Shown here: in pieces, positions 1 to 14,104 of the stretch | How positions within the stretch are numbered: the stretch's first letter is position 1 | How the letters are laid out: each line of letters opens with the position of its first letter | DNA from: Medicago truncatula | Lineage: Eukaryota; Streptophyta; Magnoliopsida; Fabales; Fabaceae | Direction: 5' to 3' | DNA length: 64,000 bases | Assembly (NCBI RefSeq): GCF_003473485.1 | Contig: NC_053045.1 | Span: 41,334,494 to 41,398,493 of the forward strand | Translations under genes and position numbers: made by a program | Notes under the pieces: model-generated | What the model was told of the DNA's origin: nothing | The model's input: the letters and a program-made list of their open reading frames with translations, nothing else | Database searches by the model: none

Positions 1-193
1 TAGCAATCATCAAAATTGTATATGAATCTGAATCTTCATAATGTTCCTCCTGAACAACATTTGCTTCTTAATCACTTCCCTTCTTTTTCTTGCTTTGCCA
101 ATGAATCTATTCCATCAAAGCTATGGTTTTGCATATATGGTTGGTTGATTATGTACATAATAAAACGGGGTGAGACTATTGATGGTAAAGTTG

Positions 194-456
194 TGTTGGG
201 ATTAAAATTTTAATATGGAATTAGGATTATCATAATAGACTCACACTCACATTTTGATAAACACACAAAGAAAGGAAATTGCATAAACTGTGTATTATTG
301 AATTGATTATTGAATACAAATCAAGCACATGCATTTATACTAATGCTAATTCTCATTTGATATCACTCACTAACACAGCTAACTAACAAATTTAACCTCT
401 AACTACCACTAAATATCAACTAACACTATTGAAATTGAATATATTACTCTCTTAAC
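194..456 (-). mobile_element. Copia-like LTR remnant
   Basis: The segment runs from TGTTGGG to CTTAACA, the TG...CA form of an LTR. Read on the minus strand, a purine-rich tract lies directly before it at about 457-470, as expected for a polypurine tract upstream of a 3' LTR. Positions 457-599 look like degenerate internal sequence with stops in every frame. I could not identify a target duplication or a second LTR, so this is a broken element. Confidence 0.4.
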
Positions 457-601
457 ACTCCTCGTTTCTTGTGACTTTGTGCCAGCAAAGCTTGATCACA
501 AAGTTTTTCACGCGCCTTAAAGTACTTTGCAATTCTTCAAGAGTTAAGACTCATAGTTACAATATATTTGGTTTCTTCAATTTCACGTACAATTTCACAT
601 A

Positions 602-2030
602 CACTCTCCGATCACTATTATAAGCAAAACTTTGCATTTTAGATTCATTCATTAAATTATATATGTCTTTTATAATAAAAATTAGGCTTAATACATCATT
701 TGGTCTCTTAACTTATTTTTGGTTTTCAATTTAGTGCCCTAATTATAAAGTGTCTCAATTTGGTCCCATAAATCTTCTGTCGTTTACTATTTTAGTCCTC
801 TCCGTTAATTTTTTGAAAAATCCGTTAGCTCATTTCCTAGTGTCATTTAGAATTAGGGATCAATGGTTGGGTTTTGAAAAGCACACATAAAATACAATGG
901 ACTCACAACATAGGATGACTTCTATTGTCATCTTCTTCCCTCTACATCTTCGTATAACCTTCATAAAAAAAATCCAATTTTTTTACTTTCAAAAATTCAT
1001 CTTTCAACTTCATCAAAATCCATATAATCAAATCCTTAAATCTGGAATAAACACCACCACCATCATCTAACTTACAATCAAACCCATTTATCAAATTCAT
1101 GAAAATCTCTACAAAAGTAGAAACTTTTTACTCCTTCTTCATCGAAGCATACCCTTCACAGATAAAGAAGTAAAGATTATAAGGGAAAGATTTTTGTGGA
1201 TTCATGATGACAACCCAAGTTGCAGCACCATAGAAAAAGACAAAATGACAAAGTCGTCAAAACCAAAGGGGAGAAAGGACTTATTTGTCGCAAATCACAA
1301 AATTCCAAATTTTATTCTCATCCAAACAATTTCCTGTAAGCACGAAACCAAGCAGTCAAAGACCCTAAAAAACAAGTCCATTCTACCATAATTTTACTTT
1401 ACCAAAATGTTCAATCAAATAGATTTTACTATCTGAATGCTTCTCTAAGCAACACAACAAACAATAATCAGTAGAAGTCACAAGTTTAATATCATCTTCA
1501 TCAACACAAAGCCAGAAAACCCTTAAATTTAATATGTTTTATAAAAGATTTCTGAGAAGAAGAATGGGGTCGTGAATGGAGGTCGCCGACAGAGATTAAG
1601 CGGTGGTTCAAGAGGGAGAAGGGCGTATGAGAGAAGAAAGAAAGAGGAAATAGTTGTGTTTTTTTTTTTCTTTCTCGTGAAATAATAATAATAATAATAA
1701 TATTAATAAGAATTATAATAAGAATTATCATATGTTGTGAGTCCACGGTATGCCATGTGTGCTTTTTAAATCCAACCGTTGATCACCAATCTTAAACGAC
1801 ACGTGGAAAGGAGTTAACAGATTTTGTAAAATACTAACGGAGAGGACCAAAATAGTAAACGGCAGAAGATTTATGGGACCAAATTGAGACACTTTATAGT
1901 TAGGGGACCAAATTGAAAATCAAAAATAAGTTAAGGGACCAAATGATGTATTAAGCCTAAAGATTATATACATCATTAATTGAATGAATCTAAAATGCAA
2001 AATTTTACTTATAATAGTGGTCGGAGGGTG
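602..2030. mobile_element. Stowaway-type MITE, split by a later insertion
   Basis: The left arm (602-681) and right arm (1961-2030) are inverted copies of each other and carry the ctccg/cggag ends typical of Tc1/mariner-derived Stowaway MITEs. A TA dinucleotide flanks each end (600-601 and 2031-2032). A short relative lies at 3912-4011. The arms are separated by the 1.28-kb element at 682-1960, so the MITE was there first. Confidence 0.65.
682..1960. mobile_element. Inverted-repeat DNA element inside the MITE
   Basis: About 165 bp at 682-845 (starting TTAGGCTTAATACATC) recur in inverted orientation at about 1797-1960. The interior has no transposase-like reading frame, so the element is non-autonomous. 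A short ATA microsatellite lies at 1680-1701. No clear target duplication was found, so its superfamily is unassigned. Confidence 0.7.
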
Positions 2031-2034
2031 TACC

Positions 2035-3403
2035 TGAAGGTGAGAAAAACACAAGAAGGGGGGTTGAATTGTGTTTTCTTTTTCTCAAGATAAATTCTTC
2101 TTCTGAGATCACTTCAGAAGCTGTTTGAAAACGCTTCTGATGTGATGACACTTCAGAGGCAATTGATTTGCTTCTGATGTGCAGTTCAGAATTGGATATG
2201 CAGCGGAGTAAAACAGAGTAAGATAGAAGAGAGAAAGACACAGGCAATTATACTGGTTCCTTCCACAAACCGGAAGTAGTCCAGTCCCCATTACACTTCC
2301 AAGGAGAGTTTCACTAAGTTTAATCACAACTGATTACAACTTCTCAATACTACACCTAGTATGAGACTTCAAATTGCTCAAGCACGCAGGCAAGAGACTT
2401 CCTTTGCTCAAGCACTAAAGCAAGAGACTTCCTATGCTCAAGCACTAAAGCAAGAGACTTCTATTCAAATAGAATTACGCAGAAAATTGTTTGAGTTTGA
2501 ACACTTGATATACAATCAGTGGTGTTCACAATACAATGCAAATGAAAGACTCTCTAGACTTAAGAATTTCTAAGATATATCAAATGAACACAGAAATTCT
2601 AAGTGCTTTTATGTGAAACAAAATTGGCAGAGTTTGAGCGCTTTTTACTTGTTGTCTCGTATCACTGATCTTTAAGTCTTCACTCCTTTATATAGAGGTG
2701 TGAAAGAGTCGTTGAGATCTTTAAGCACATCAATAGAGTCGTTGTGAAACTTTGATCAATCACCAATGATCTTTTGCCTGATTTGGATGTTGTCCTATGA
2801 AGAATCACGTTCAAATCCATTCCTATCTTGAAGGAACATTTCTGCAGGTAGAACTGTTTTTCTTGTCTTGTAGCGTAGACAAAAACAGAGTAGTGGAGGT
2901 AGTGGTTGTACACTTTGTACTTTGTCAACTCTCTTTGAAGGACAAGCATCCAATGCCTTTCAAATGAATCGTTGCCACCTTTCCTTTAGTCTTTCGCTTT
3001 CTTAGACGAGGTTGAATCCAATAGACAGCTATTTGAAACTTCAGGTTGCATCTTCTGATGAACTTCAGTTTCTGGTGATATACAGCTTCTGATCAAATGG
3101 CTTCTGAAGGACTTGCTATTGAACTTGCTTCTGATAATCTCACTTCTGATGACGTCATCAGATACATTTTGGCTTCAGGAGCACTTTCAACTTCAGAGGC
3201 AGATTTCTTTAGATGCTTTAGGTTTCTCTTTTTGTTGATTCCTTTGCTCTCTTTTGTTCTTCCAAGACCTATTAAATTTGATCAACTTTGTCTGTGGTCC
3301 TGTACACTTGAACAAATATTAGCAATATTCAATTGACAATTTTTAATACCTTGTTATCATCAAAACTTATTAAGGTTTATGGAAAACATATTTTGTTCCA
3401 ACA
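2035..3403 (-). mobile_element. Solo LTR, SIRE/copia-like, with 5-bp target duplication
   Basis: On the minus strand the segment starts TGTTGGAACAAAATATG and ends CTTCA. GTACC flanks it on both sides (2030-2034 and 3404-3408), a perfect 5-bp duplication. There is no internal coding region, which indicates loss by LTR-LTR recombination. The left duplication overlaps the last base and TA of the adjacent Stowaway MITE, so the LTR arrived after the MITE. Three copies of a 30-bp unit lie at 2374-2463 inside the LTR. The copia/SIRE label comes from general resemblance only. Confidence 0.75.
2374..2463. repeat. Tandem repeat, three copies of about 30 bp
   Basis: Three nearly identical 30-bp units beginning GCTCAAGCAC sit head to tail inside the solo LTR. 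They keep a frame open for 70 codons, which explains the apparent repetitive peptide there; there is no sign of a gene. Confidence 0.75.
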
Positions 3404-3911
3404 GTACCTACTGATAAACACAATGTCATGGAGAGGGTTCATGAATGACTTTTGACCATTACCTTACAATTCAAAAATGGTAACTTGATTTTATTTCTCC
3501 CAAACCAATAAAATAGAGAAGGTGTTAACTTGGTATTTTACAATGGAAACATTTTGTTGGCTCTTATTTTTATAGTTGAAAATTTAATTGAAGGTGATAG
3601 TATAACATTGTAGACGATTTTAAGTCTTACCGATCCACAGTACAAACAAACACGATTCTTTTCAATATATTTTGCCTTCACTCACAAACATTTCGAAAAA
3701 CTTTAAAGAAATCCAAATACACAAATAAATTTTCTTAAGCACGTGTGACACTCAAGCAGACACGTACAAGTTTATAGGGAAACAAAAAGAAAAATCCTCC
3801 CAACAAAAATCCAAATGTTGCATGTTATTATCATGCTACCGCAAAGGGTGACAAAGAGAAGATTCTAAAGCTATTGTCAATTCATCTTTTGTTGATCATA
3901 TTTCTAATATA

Positions 3912-4011
3912 CTCCCTCATTTTTAAATATAAGCAAATTTTACTTTTTACCACATCATTAATTGAATGAACCTAAAAAGTGAAATTTGTTTATATTTAGG
4001 AACGGAGGGAG
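3912..4011. mobile_element. Stowaway MITE, 100 bp
   Basis: Ends CTCCCTC and GAGGGAG are inverted repeats flanked by TA (3910-3911 and 4012-4013), the hallmark of Stowaway elements. The arms are similar to those of the split MITE at 602-2030. Confidence 0.8.
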
Positions 4012-5078
4012 TAGGAGTTAGGAGGCAACATTGTTATTCAAAACGTTCCTCCCCTAGATCAACAAAAAATTTATAAAAACCGTGACGAATCATCTGATTC
4101 ATGTCATGTGCATCGGGAAGCTAACCATGGTTGTAGATAGTCTTGAGAAGTTTGGTATTAGCATCCATTCAGAACTTACGATTTTTGGAAAGGGAAAATA
4201 TTGGTAAACACCCCTTCTTTGTACCACTCTTTGTACCACCATATGTGGCAGGGATATTTAAGTAAATTTATCAAACTCTTTTTTTTTTTTTATTCATTCA
4301 CATTTCATTCTCTTTGTAAAATAATTAAAAAATAAAACTTAGATGAGAGAGGAACCGAACCAGCACCAACTTTTATCTCCAAAATTCATAATTCTCAACA
4401 ATCAATTTTGCAGTAAATCTTCCAACGCATCAGCGATCCTTCGCCGCCTGTGCTCGTCACCAGCGATGACCAGAGAGAATTGATGGTTGTATAACCATGT
4501 AACGATACGAGTTAAAGATGTCAACCGTGATGAGTGATGACTTTGGTTTGAAAGAGAGAGTTGTTTGTTGGCATAAGAAACATGATTATGATTTTAGAAG
4601 AACAGAAAGAAGATAAGAACTAGTCAGGTGCAAGAAATAAGGAGATTATGAAATTGACTCCTGAGAATCGCGTCGATGTTGAATGTGTGGGAGGTCGGAA
4701 TCGCTTCGATGTTGAATGTTGTGGCAGTGATGGAAGGAGGAGATCGACATTTTGTTGAGTTTTGATGGATATGGTTGTGGTGGTCGTCATCTTCGTCGTC
4801 GCCGGAATCCACCAGAGTGAGTGAGTGAGTTTTGATGGATGAGGTTGTGGGTTACTGAGTGAGTGACTCGGTTGAGTGACTCAGTTTGTTGTCGGTTCAC
4901 TCACGTTTTCTCTTTTGTCTCTCAGCCGTTAGATTGAAAATTGGAGAGATGGTAGGACATAAACAAGCAGGAGGGAATGATATTTTATTATTTTAAATTA
5001 AATTGTGTCACATAAGAGATGTATAAGAGTGGGATTGCCATATAAGGTGGGCTACCTATCACCACTCTTTTGGAAAAT
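4012..5078. other. Intergenic, possible decayed inverted-repeat element
   Basis: The edges near 4208-4260 and 5000-5053 show a weak inverted resemblance around accactct and tatgtg. The interior codes for nothing I recognise; the longest frame is a 62-codon minus-strand stretch of low complexity. I would not call a gene here. Confidence 0.35.
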
Positions 5079-5243
5079 ACTTAGATGACATTGTGGTTGG
5101 TGATATTGGTCAACCACAATGTAACAAGTGTACAACAAAACAAAACAAAAAAAAAAATTGTAAAAGAGAGAGAGAAGAAAGCCACTTATGACATTATGGT
5201 TGACAAATGTCACAAATATCACCAACCACAATGTCATCCAAGT
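5079..5243. mobile_element. Hairpin MITE, about 165 bp
   Basis: An arm of about 28 bp starting ACTTAGATGACATTGTGG is repeated in inverted form at the right end. The spacer contains an oligo(A) and GA-rich stretch. I could not settle the target duplication, and the true ends may lie a few tens of bases further out. Confidence 0.6.
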
Positions 5244-5244
5244 G

Positions 5245-6430
5245 CTACCCACCCCACGATTTTCCACACAAAATAATCTTAATCATAAAACTGTTATCCA
5301 ATGAAGTATAGATTCTCTTTATTTAATGGACACTCCGTTTAACAAGTTTGATATTAGCCTCTTTCTCTATTGGATTAGTATTAGCTTTTATTTCAAACTC
5401 TGAATTTTAACATTTTGATTTGTGTACTTAGTCTTATAATTTTGTGCTTCTATTGTCTAGCCTTTTTTTAGAGGAAGTTTTCTATCATGTCATTTTTTAC
5501 CCCTCACATATATGATATATAGTACAAAATAATTTATTTTTTTTGTAAAAAAATATCTTTTATTACGCTTATATTCTCCACTCTCTTGCCATGTAATAAT
5601 GAAAAACTTAAATGTAAGCTATATGTGTGTGTATATGTTCCACGTATGCTTTATCATCGGAAATTCGACCATTGCTCGCAAAGGATATCAATATTTTCAC
5701 ATGTCTTGTCTGTTAAGAAAAAATGAATTGATTAAAATAGCTAATACCTTGTACTTTAGATAGGGAAAATGGATTTGTCTGCTATAAATGTTTCACTCTA
5801 GAATAGATATTTTATATACCAATAATTGAACTTTGTCTCCCTGTCGGAAATATTAATAGAAAAAAGATCTTGGATAATTAAGAAAGATAGAAGAAAGTTG
5901 TTATACCATGGTAAAATATCACTATTTTTAATGCAAATTTTGGATGGACCTTTGGTATAACTCAATATTCAGTTTTGCTCTCTAAGATTTACACAATTGC
6001 GTGTCAATTCGTTAGTTAGGGGAAGGAGACGATAGTAATTCGGAATTCGGCTACGACACAAGTAAAGTCTGATAAAATATTGTTTCAATCAGAAATCAAA
6101 CTCGGATTCTCTTGAAAAATTTGTCTTTTGATGTAGTTCATTAATCACTTGAGTTCAATCACTTAGTTAAATAGAGGAGATGTGCAACACAACGACTTCT
6201 GAGGAGGTCGTACATCCTAGTACTATTCTTGCAAAGCAAGCTTAATTGTGAGTTTTAACGAGATTCAATGCATTAATGCTGCTATGATCATACCTTGTTA
6301 ACCGGTTGTTCTCTTGTACATTTTTGTGTTTTTACTCCATCATGTCATTTTTATTTTTCTTCCCTTTTAACTTTTATTACATTTACACTTATTAATTGAC
6401 AGCAAAAAGAAAAAACTAATAGCTTGTTAG
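5245..6430. other. Upstream spacer of the first UGT copy
   Basis: AT-rich sequence with no open frame, RNA gene or clear repeat. It would contain the promoter of the UGT copy at 6485. Confidence 0.5.
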
Positions 6431-6434
6431 ATGT

Positions 6435-6444
6435 TATATAATAA
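6435..6444 (+). promoter_or_regulatory. TATA box of the first UGT copy
   Basis: TATATAATAA lies about 40 bases before the ATG at 6485. An in-frame ATG at 6431 overlaps this box and would add 18 residues absent from the family, so 6485 is the better start. Confidence 0.55.
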
Positions 6445-6484
6445 ACCGAACTTCATCTCCCTTCCCGCACTTTCCCTTCAAAAG

Positions 6485-7920
6485 ATGGGTAGTGAATATC
6501 ACACTTCACACATTTTTTTCTTTCCTTTTCTTGCTCGAGGTCATGTGATACCAATGGTTGACATGGCCAAATTATTTGCTGCAAAAGGTGTCAAAGCCAC
6601 AATTATTACTACACCCCTCAATAAACCTTGTATCTCCAAATCTATAGAAAAATCCAAACTTAGTGGCCACAATATTCATATCCAAACCATAAAGTTTCCT
6701 AGCTCAGAGGCTGGTTTACCAGATGGGTGTGAAAATATGGACTCAATCCCTTCACCACAATTCTTTCCTAAGTTTTGTATGGCCACAAAGTTGTTACAAG
6801 AGCCACTTGAGCAACTACTACTTGAGCAACATCCAGATTGTGTTGTTTCTGACACGTTTTTCGCATGGACAACTGATTCAGCTGCTAAATTTGGAATTCC
6901 TAGACTTGTGTTTCATGGTACTTGTTTCTTCTCCTTGTGTGCTGTAGAGTGTATGAGACTCTGAACCTTTCAAGAATGTTTCTTTTGATTCAGAACCCTT
7001 TGTTATTTCTAATCTTCCCGGTGAGATTAAAATGACAAGGCTGCAGATGCCGCCTTTTGAGATATCAAAGGAATTTGAAGGAATGTCTAGGTTACTACAG
7101 GAAGCAAAGAAAGCAGAACTGAAGAGTTTTGGAGTGGTTGTAAACAGCTTCTATGAACTTGAAAATGTTTATGCAGAGTATTACAGGAAAGTACTTGGAA
7201 GAAAAGCTTGGCATATTGGTCCTTTATCTCTTTGCAATAAGGATATAGAGGAAAAAGCAAATAGAGGAAGAGAAGATTCTATTCATCACCATGAGTGCCT
7301 AAAATGGCTTGACATGAAGAAACCTAATTCAGTTGTTTATATATGCTTTGGAAGTATGGCGAATTTCTTAAACTCTCAGCTTAAAGAAATTGCTACGGGA
7401 CTTGAAGCATCCGGGCAATTTTTTATTTGGGTGGTGAGGAGAAGCAAAGAAGATGGAGAAGATTGGCTACCAGAAGGATTTGAGAAAAGAATGGAAGGAA
7501 AGGGACTAATTATAAGAGGTTGGTCGCCGCAAACGTTGATTCTTGAACACGAAGCAATTGGAGCATTTGTGACTCATTGTGGATGGAATTCAGTTTTAGA
7601 AGGTGTGGTTGCTGGGGTACCTATCGTTACTTGGCCTGTTGCTGCTGAACAATTTTACAATGAGAAGTTGGTGAATGAGGTACTTAAAATTGGTGTACCT
7701 GTTGGAGTTAAAAAATGGGTTGGATTGGAGGGAGATAAGTGTTCAATGGGATGCACTGGAAAAAGCTGTGAAGAGGATTATGGAAGATGAAGAAGTAGAG
7801 GAAATGAGGAAAAGAGTGAAATTGTTGTCAAAGTTAGCTAAGAGGTCTGTGGAAGAAGAAGGATCATCTTACTCAGATTTGAGTGCTTTAATAGAGGAGT
7901 TGGGTTTGCTTAGGCATTGA
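6485..7920 (+). pseudogene. UGT73B-type glycosyltransferase, two frameshifts
   Basis: Family 1 plant UDP-glycosyltransferase of the UGT73 group, which moves glucose from UDP-glucose to small hydroxylated acceptors in the cytosol. The N-terminal part (6485-6961) has the catalytic His in ARGHVIP (residue 20) and the partner Asp in VVSDTFF, then stops at CMRL. Homology resumes in the next frame at EPFKNVSF, consistent with loss of two bases near 6960. The PSPG sugar-donor box ([15 protein letters not shown] ... AAEQ) is intact in that second frame. A further base is gained near 7738, after LEGD; the ending [10 protein letters not shown] ... LGLLRH continues in the third frame to 7920. No intron is apparent. 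The two shifts do not cancel, so no full-length protein can be made. Decay looks recent because identity is otherwise good. Assembly error is the alternative. Confidence 0.85.
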
Positions 7921-8211
7921 AATACCACACAACAATGTTATTTCTATGCATATATATATTGTGTGTATCTTCTGTTATGAAGTTGATTTGTTATCTCAAT
8001 AATTTCAGTGATTTGAGCTAAAAACAAATAGTTAATTCAAGTATATCACAACTGTGCAAACCATCATCATTTGCCTCAAGTAGTGATGGAAGCATTAATG
8101 TTGGTCCACCATTATTGTTACTCTCTCTTTATTTTTCAGGAACTTGGATAAATTCTCACCTAGCCCTTATCATTAACTTACAACATTGAAATTCTTAATT
8201 GTGTAGGGTAA
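7921..8211. other. 3' flank of the first UGT copy
   Basis: AT-rich sequence probably holding the old 3' UTR. Nothing else is visible. Confidence 0.4.
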
Positions 8212-8365
8212 ATTGCTATTGACACATTTCATAAGGTTTAGGCACACAAGTAAAATACATTTTTGCCTTCTCGGTAGTTAATTGTCGAGGATTTTAAAAA
8301 CCGACTGCAGTTAACTGCCGAGGAAAACCTCGGAAGTTAACTGCCGAAATTTTGTTATAAGAAGA
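8212..8365. repeat. One-armed relic of a palindrome-bearing inverted-repeat element
   Basis: The stretch contains GTTAATTGTCGAGG, GCAGTTAACTGCCGAGG and AGTTAACTGCCGAAATT in the same order and spacing as the arms of the element at 33930-34836. No matching inverted arm was found nearby, so it appears to be a fragment. Confidence 0.6.
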
Positions 8366-9646
8366 GAATAGACATAGGAGTTTCCAAAACTCCATTGTTA
8401 TGTTTTTTGATCTCCTAGGTGCGATTTTGAGCAATTTCAAGTCATTCCAAGCCAATTTCAATCACAAAAACAAGTAAGTTTTTTGAATCTTATTGCATTG
8501 TTGTTTTGTGGTCGAATTGTTTGTTTTTTTTTGTTAAATTTCGATTATATAGGTTTTATTGATTTTATGATATGTTAGGATAGTTTAGGTTAGAATTGTT
8601 AGAGAAGTTTTATTGAATTGTTAGGTTTAGGTTTTGATGAATTGTTGTAGAATTGTTAGAATTGTTTAGATTTAGGTGTAGGTTTTGATGATAGTTTTAA
8701 TTCAAATTATTTTGTTGTTGTGACCAAACAAGTGTTGTTCTAAATAGAGATGAATTAACTCAAAAAGTTAGTAAGATCAATTTATTGATAAGATCACTTG
8801 GAACCATCTCTATTTAGAACAATATTTGGAACCATCTCTAATTCGACGGAAAGGAAAATAAAATAAAAAATTGAAAGTAGCCTAGCCGAAAACAAACTTC
8901 TACGGTAAATTGCTCACCAAAATGCTCTCAACACGAAGTCATAATCTTCCTATGTGTTCTTGGTAAATTGAAAATGTAACTAATTCATCTTCTAACTGAT
9001 TAGTATATCCCAATACCCTTTGCAAATTAGAGCGTGTAATATCAAATGTTTATTCATTTATTGATTTATTTTCCTTTCCTTAATGATTCATTTTTTCATT
9101 CTTCAATGATTTTCACTCTAGGATTCAATTGAGAAAAGCACGAATCCCTTCCTTAATGATTCATAATAACCTAAGGTGTTTACAATGTATTTTTCAACCC
9201 AAATTGCTCACCAAAATGCTCTCAACACGAACTCATAATCTCCTTTATGTGTTCTCTCATTTTTGGCTCTCTACATAACTGATTTTGCGACTATATTTTT
9301 ATAGAAAAATATGCATGATTCGAATCAACATATCACACCTACAATTGTGATTTGAATCACAACATCTAGAAACTAACATAAGCCATTTTTAGTAGAATGA
9401 TTGTACATTTGCACATATCAGCTCTGCATAGCATATTAGCAGTAATAATTGTTACACTAGTGCAAAAATACAACAGACCAAAAACCAACATACAATTGTA
9501 CCAAATAATGATCAACTAATATATAACATGAAACTTCAGCAGCATGCACAAGAGAGCATTGGATCACCATAAAAGCCACCATATCGCTCCTACTTCTCCC
9601 ACAATAGACCAAAAGACCTTCCAACATCAAAGAAGCAAGTAGTACC
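8366..9646. other. Intergenic with short repeats
   Basis: No gene is visible. A 17-bp inverted repeat (TGTTCTAAATAGAGATG) lies at about 8735 and 8806. A direct repeat of about 50 bp, starting AAATTGCTCACCAAAATGC, occurs at 8907 and 9201. Confidence 0.5.
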
Positions 9647-9837
9647 TGTTGGATATTCCGCCTTTATTGCGGTCCATCCCTAGTCACCTAATTGCGACAT
9701 TTGAGTTGCTTTGTGTTGGCTTTCAGGGAGTGAATTTAGTCCCACATCGGAGAGATAGAACTCTTGATAAGACTTTATAAAAGTGGAGACATTACAACCC
9801 AGTTTTGTAAGGATAAGTTAGGACCAAATTTTCAACA
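9647..9837 (+). mobile_element. Small solo LTR (TRIM-like), 191 bp
   Basis: The segment starts TGTTGG and ends CAACA, with a TATAAAA-like box near 9776. The flanks gtacc and ttacc agree at four of five positions, a slightly decayed target duplication. The short length suggests a TRIM-type element reduced to one LTR. Confidence 0.5.
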
Positions 9838-9984
9838 TTACCAAAATCATAGAGTATAAGCAATACAACCGAAGCAACCTTGTGAGTTATTAAGCCAGGC
9901 GGAAAACCTGTTTTACAGAATAATTTGCCAAAGTTCCTTCAAAAATAATTTTGTTCCGCCGCAGCCAAATACACCATATTGCAG

Positions 9985-11530
9985 CTAACCATATGATATA
10001 CCTTTTTTCAATGGTCCAAATTGCACAAAATGCCCACAGATGTTCCTATTAAGCGGTCCGTGCGTTGCCAACCAGTCCAAAATACCACACCAGATCGAGT
10101 ACATACAAGAAAGGGCACTCGAAAAAAAGATGTTGGCAAATTTCTTCATGTCTGAAGCAGAAAACACAGAGCATGTCACACACTTGATCCAGCAGACCTC
10201 TTCGAATCAGTGTGTCTTTAGTAGCTAATCTGTCATGCAATAACCTCCACGTGAATGCTCTAATCGAAGGTGCAACACTACGCCAACGTTCTTGATAACG
10301 ACACCAAAATTGTTATCGCTGCCTGATTGATGCAAATCCTGCTGCATTAACATATAACCATATTTGACTGAATATGCATGCTTTTGATTTGAATCTCCAT
10401 GTTGCTTTCCCCTTGTGGAGGAGCGATTCCTGCAATTAGATTAAGCAGATATGCAAAAATAAAACCCTCGCATACAAATAGAGGTCTGCGCCACTCCAAT
10501 TTCCACTGCCACATTCAGTTACTGAAGCATGCTTATTGGCAGCAACAGAATAAAGTATGTGGAAGACATGCATAAGAGGTTCTGTGCACAACCATTTTTC
10601 TCTCCATAACTTGATATTGTCGCCACCTCCCGACCTTAATTTTACACCGCCCACAAACCGGTTTGAGTTATTATTGGCTAATGATCCCATAGATATTATA
10701 TCTCTCCACCATAAAGGATACTTGTTGTCAATACTTTCACCATCACCTATAATGACAACCTCGCTAAGACTTCCATATCTGCAATGCAAAAAAGGATGCC
10801 ATATGATATTTGTGTCAAGAAGAAACCTCCATCTCCACTAAGAATTAGAGAGATAGGGTGGTATTCCGATAAGGACTGTGGATTATTCTTCTTAGGGATT
10901 AATGCAATAAAGGATGATGTTAGAGCCTTTGGTAGTTTTGCGTTGAAGTAAAATTCATGCATAAATAATTGTAGAATTTCTTCTTTCAACAAGTCCCAAC
11001 TCGCCTTTAGAAAGCAAACCTTGTAATCATCCCCGGTCCCAGACTTTTATTCTTGCCACACATTCATATAGCTTCTTTGATCTCTTCCATTGAAAATGAG
11101 GCTATTAATCTGCATTTGATAATTGTTTAGTAAAGTCCAAGCCATCATTTACCGGTCTGTTAAAAGCTTCTTCTTGAACTAGTTCTCAAAGTAAGATAAA
11201 ACTTCCTGTTTCGCATTCTGAACACCTTCTACCAACTACCAAGCCAATTTGTTTTCAAACAATTATGAAAGAACCTTATATTTCAAGTCACCTTCAACAA
11301 TCAACTTGATTCTGGATTTTTTTTTTAGCAAATGTGCTCTCTTTAATTCTCAAGTTTCGCCAAAACCCTCCATTTCTCAATTGCTCCTTCAGACAAAAGG
11401 AACCTATTGATTCTGCTCATTGCCGACCCTGATGCATAAAACCATGTGAACATTTTGGCGAAAACTGGAAGATCTACACTTTTTGTATGTACTATCATAT
11501 ATTTGAAGAGACGGAAAAGAACGTGCAATT
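9985..11530 (-). mobile_element. Degenerate LINE (non-LTR retrotransposon)
   Basis: Minus-strand fragments fall in LINE order with frameshifts and deletions. About 11343-11528 reads FTWFYASGSAMSRINRFL, like the end of a plant LINE endonuclease. About 10860-11040 reads LPKALTSSFIALIPKKNNPQ, the start of a reverse transcriptase. About 10490-10740 has the WWRDI and LWREKWL linker motifs. About 10049-10240 is a zinc-binding domain (RLATKDTLIRRG, CVFC, HLFFECPF). The catalytic core of the reverse transcriptase between about 10790 and 10860 has been deleted. The element cannot function. Confidence 0.85.
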
Positions 11531-11976
11531 TTTAGTACTATCATATAATTGAAGAGATGAAAAATAAAATCTTAAATAATATAATTGACATGATAAGGAA
11601 TAAGAACATCAAAATAATGAATATGCACAACAATAATATAGTTCTCTTACTCAAATAAAAATTAGAATGAAAAAATTCATAACTTCAAAATAAAATGTTA
11701 ATATGAACCGAATCCAAACTCAATCGGTCAATGTTCTTCAGTAATAACTAATAATGTAAAATTTTCAAGAGAAAGAAGATTCTAATTCTAAGTTAACAAA
11801 AAAAAAAAGATGTTATGCTCTAATAAATAGTACAAGGAACTCTGCCAATTCTTTCGGTGGAATTACTTACAATCATCATGTCCTTCAAAGTTATAACGAG
11901 GTAGTATTAGTGAACATTCCCATGAATGATGAAACATCAAATTCCAATCCAAAAGCAGAAAAGGTAAGGTAAGGCT
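11531..11976. other. 3' flank of the helicase copy
   Basis: AT-rich sequence between the LINE and the helicase stop codon. No obvious poly(A) tail directly follows the helicase stop on its coding strand. Confidence 0.4.

Positions 11977-14104
<2,128 letters not shown>

Noticed and set aside
1194-1746. Small frames within 682-1960 as captured genes
   Set aside because: Low complexity, no domain, located in a non-autonomous inverted-repeat element.
2374-2463. CRISPR-like array of 30-bp repeats
   Set aside because: The units are contiguous with no spacers, inside an LTR of a plant genome.
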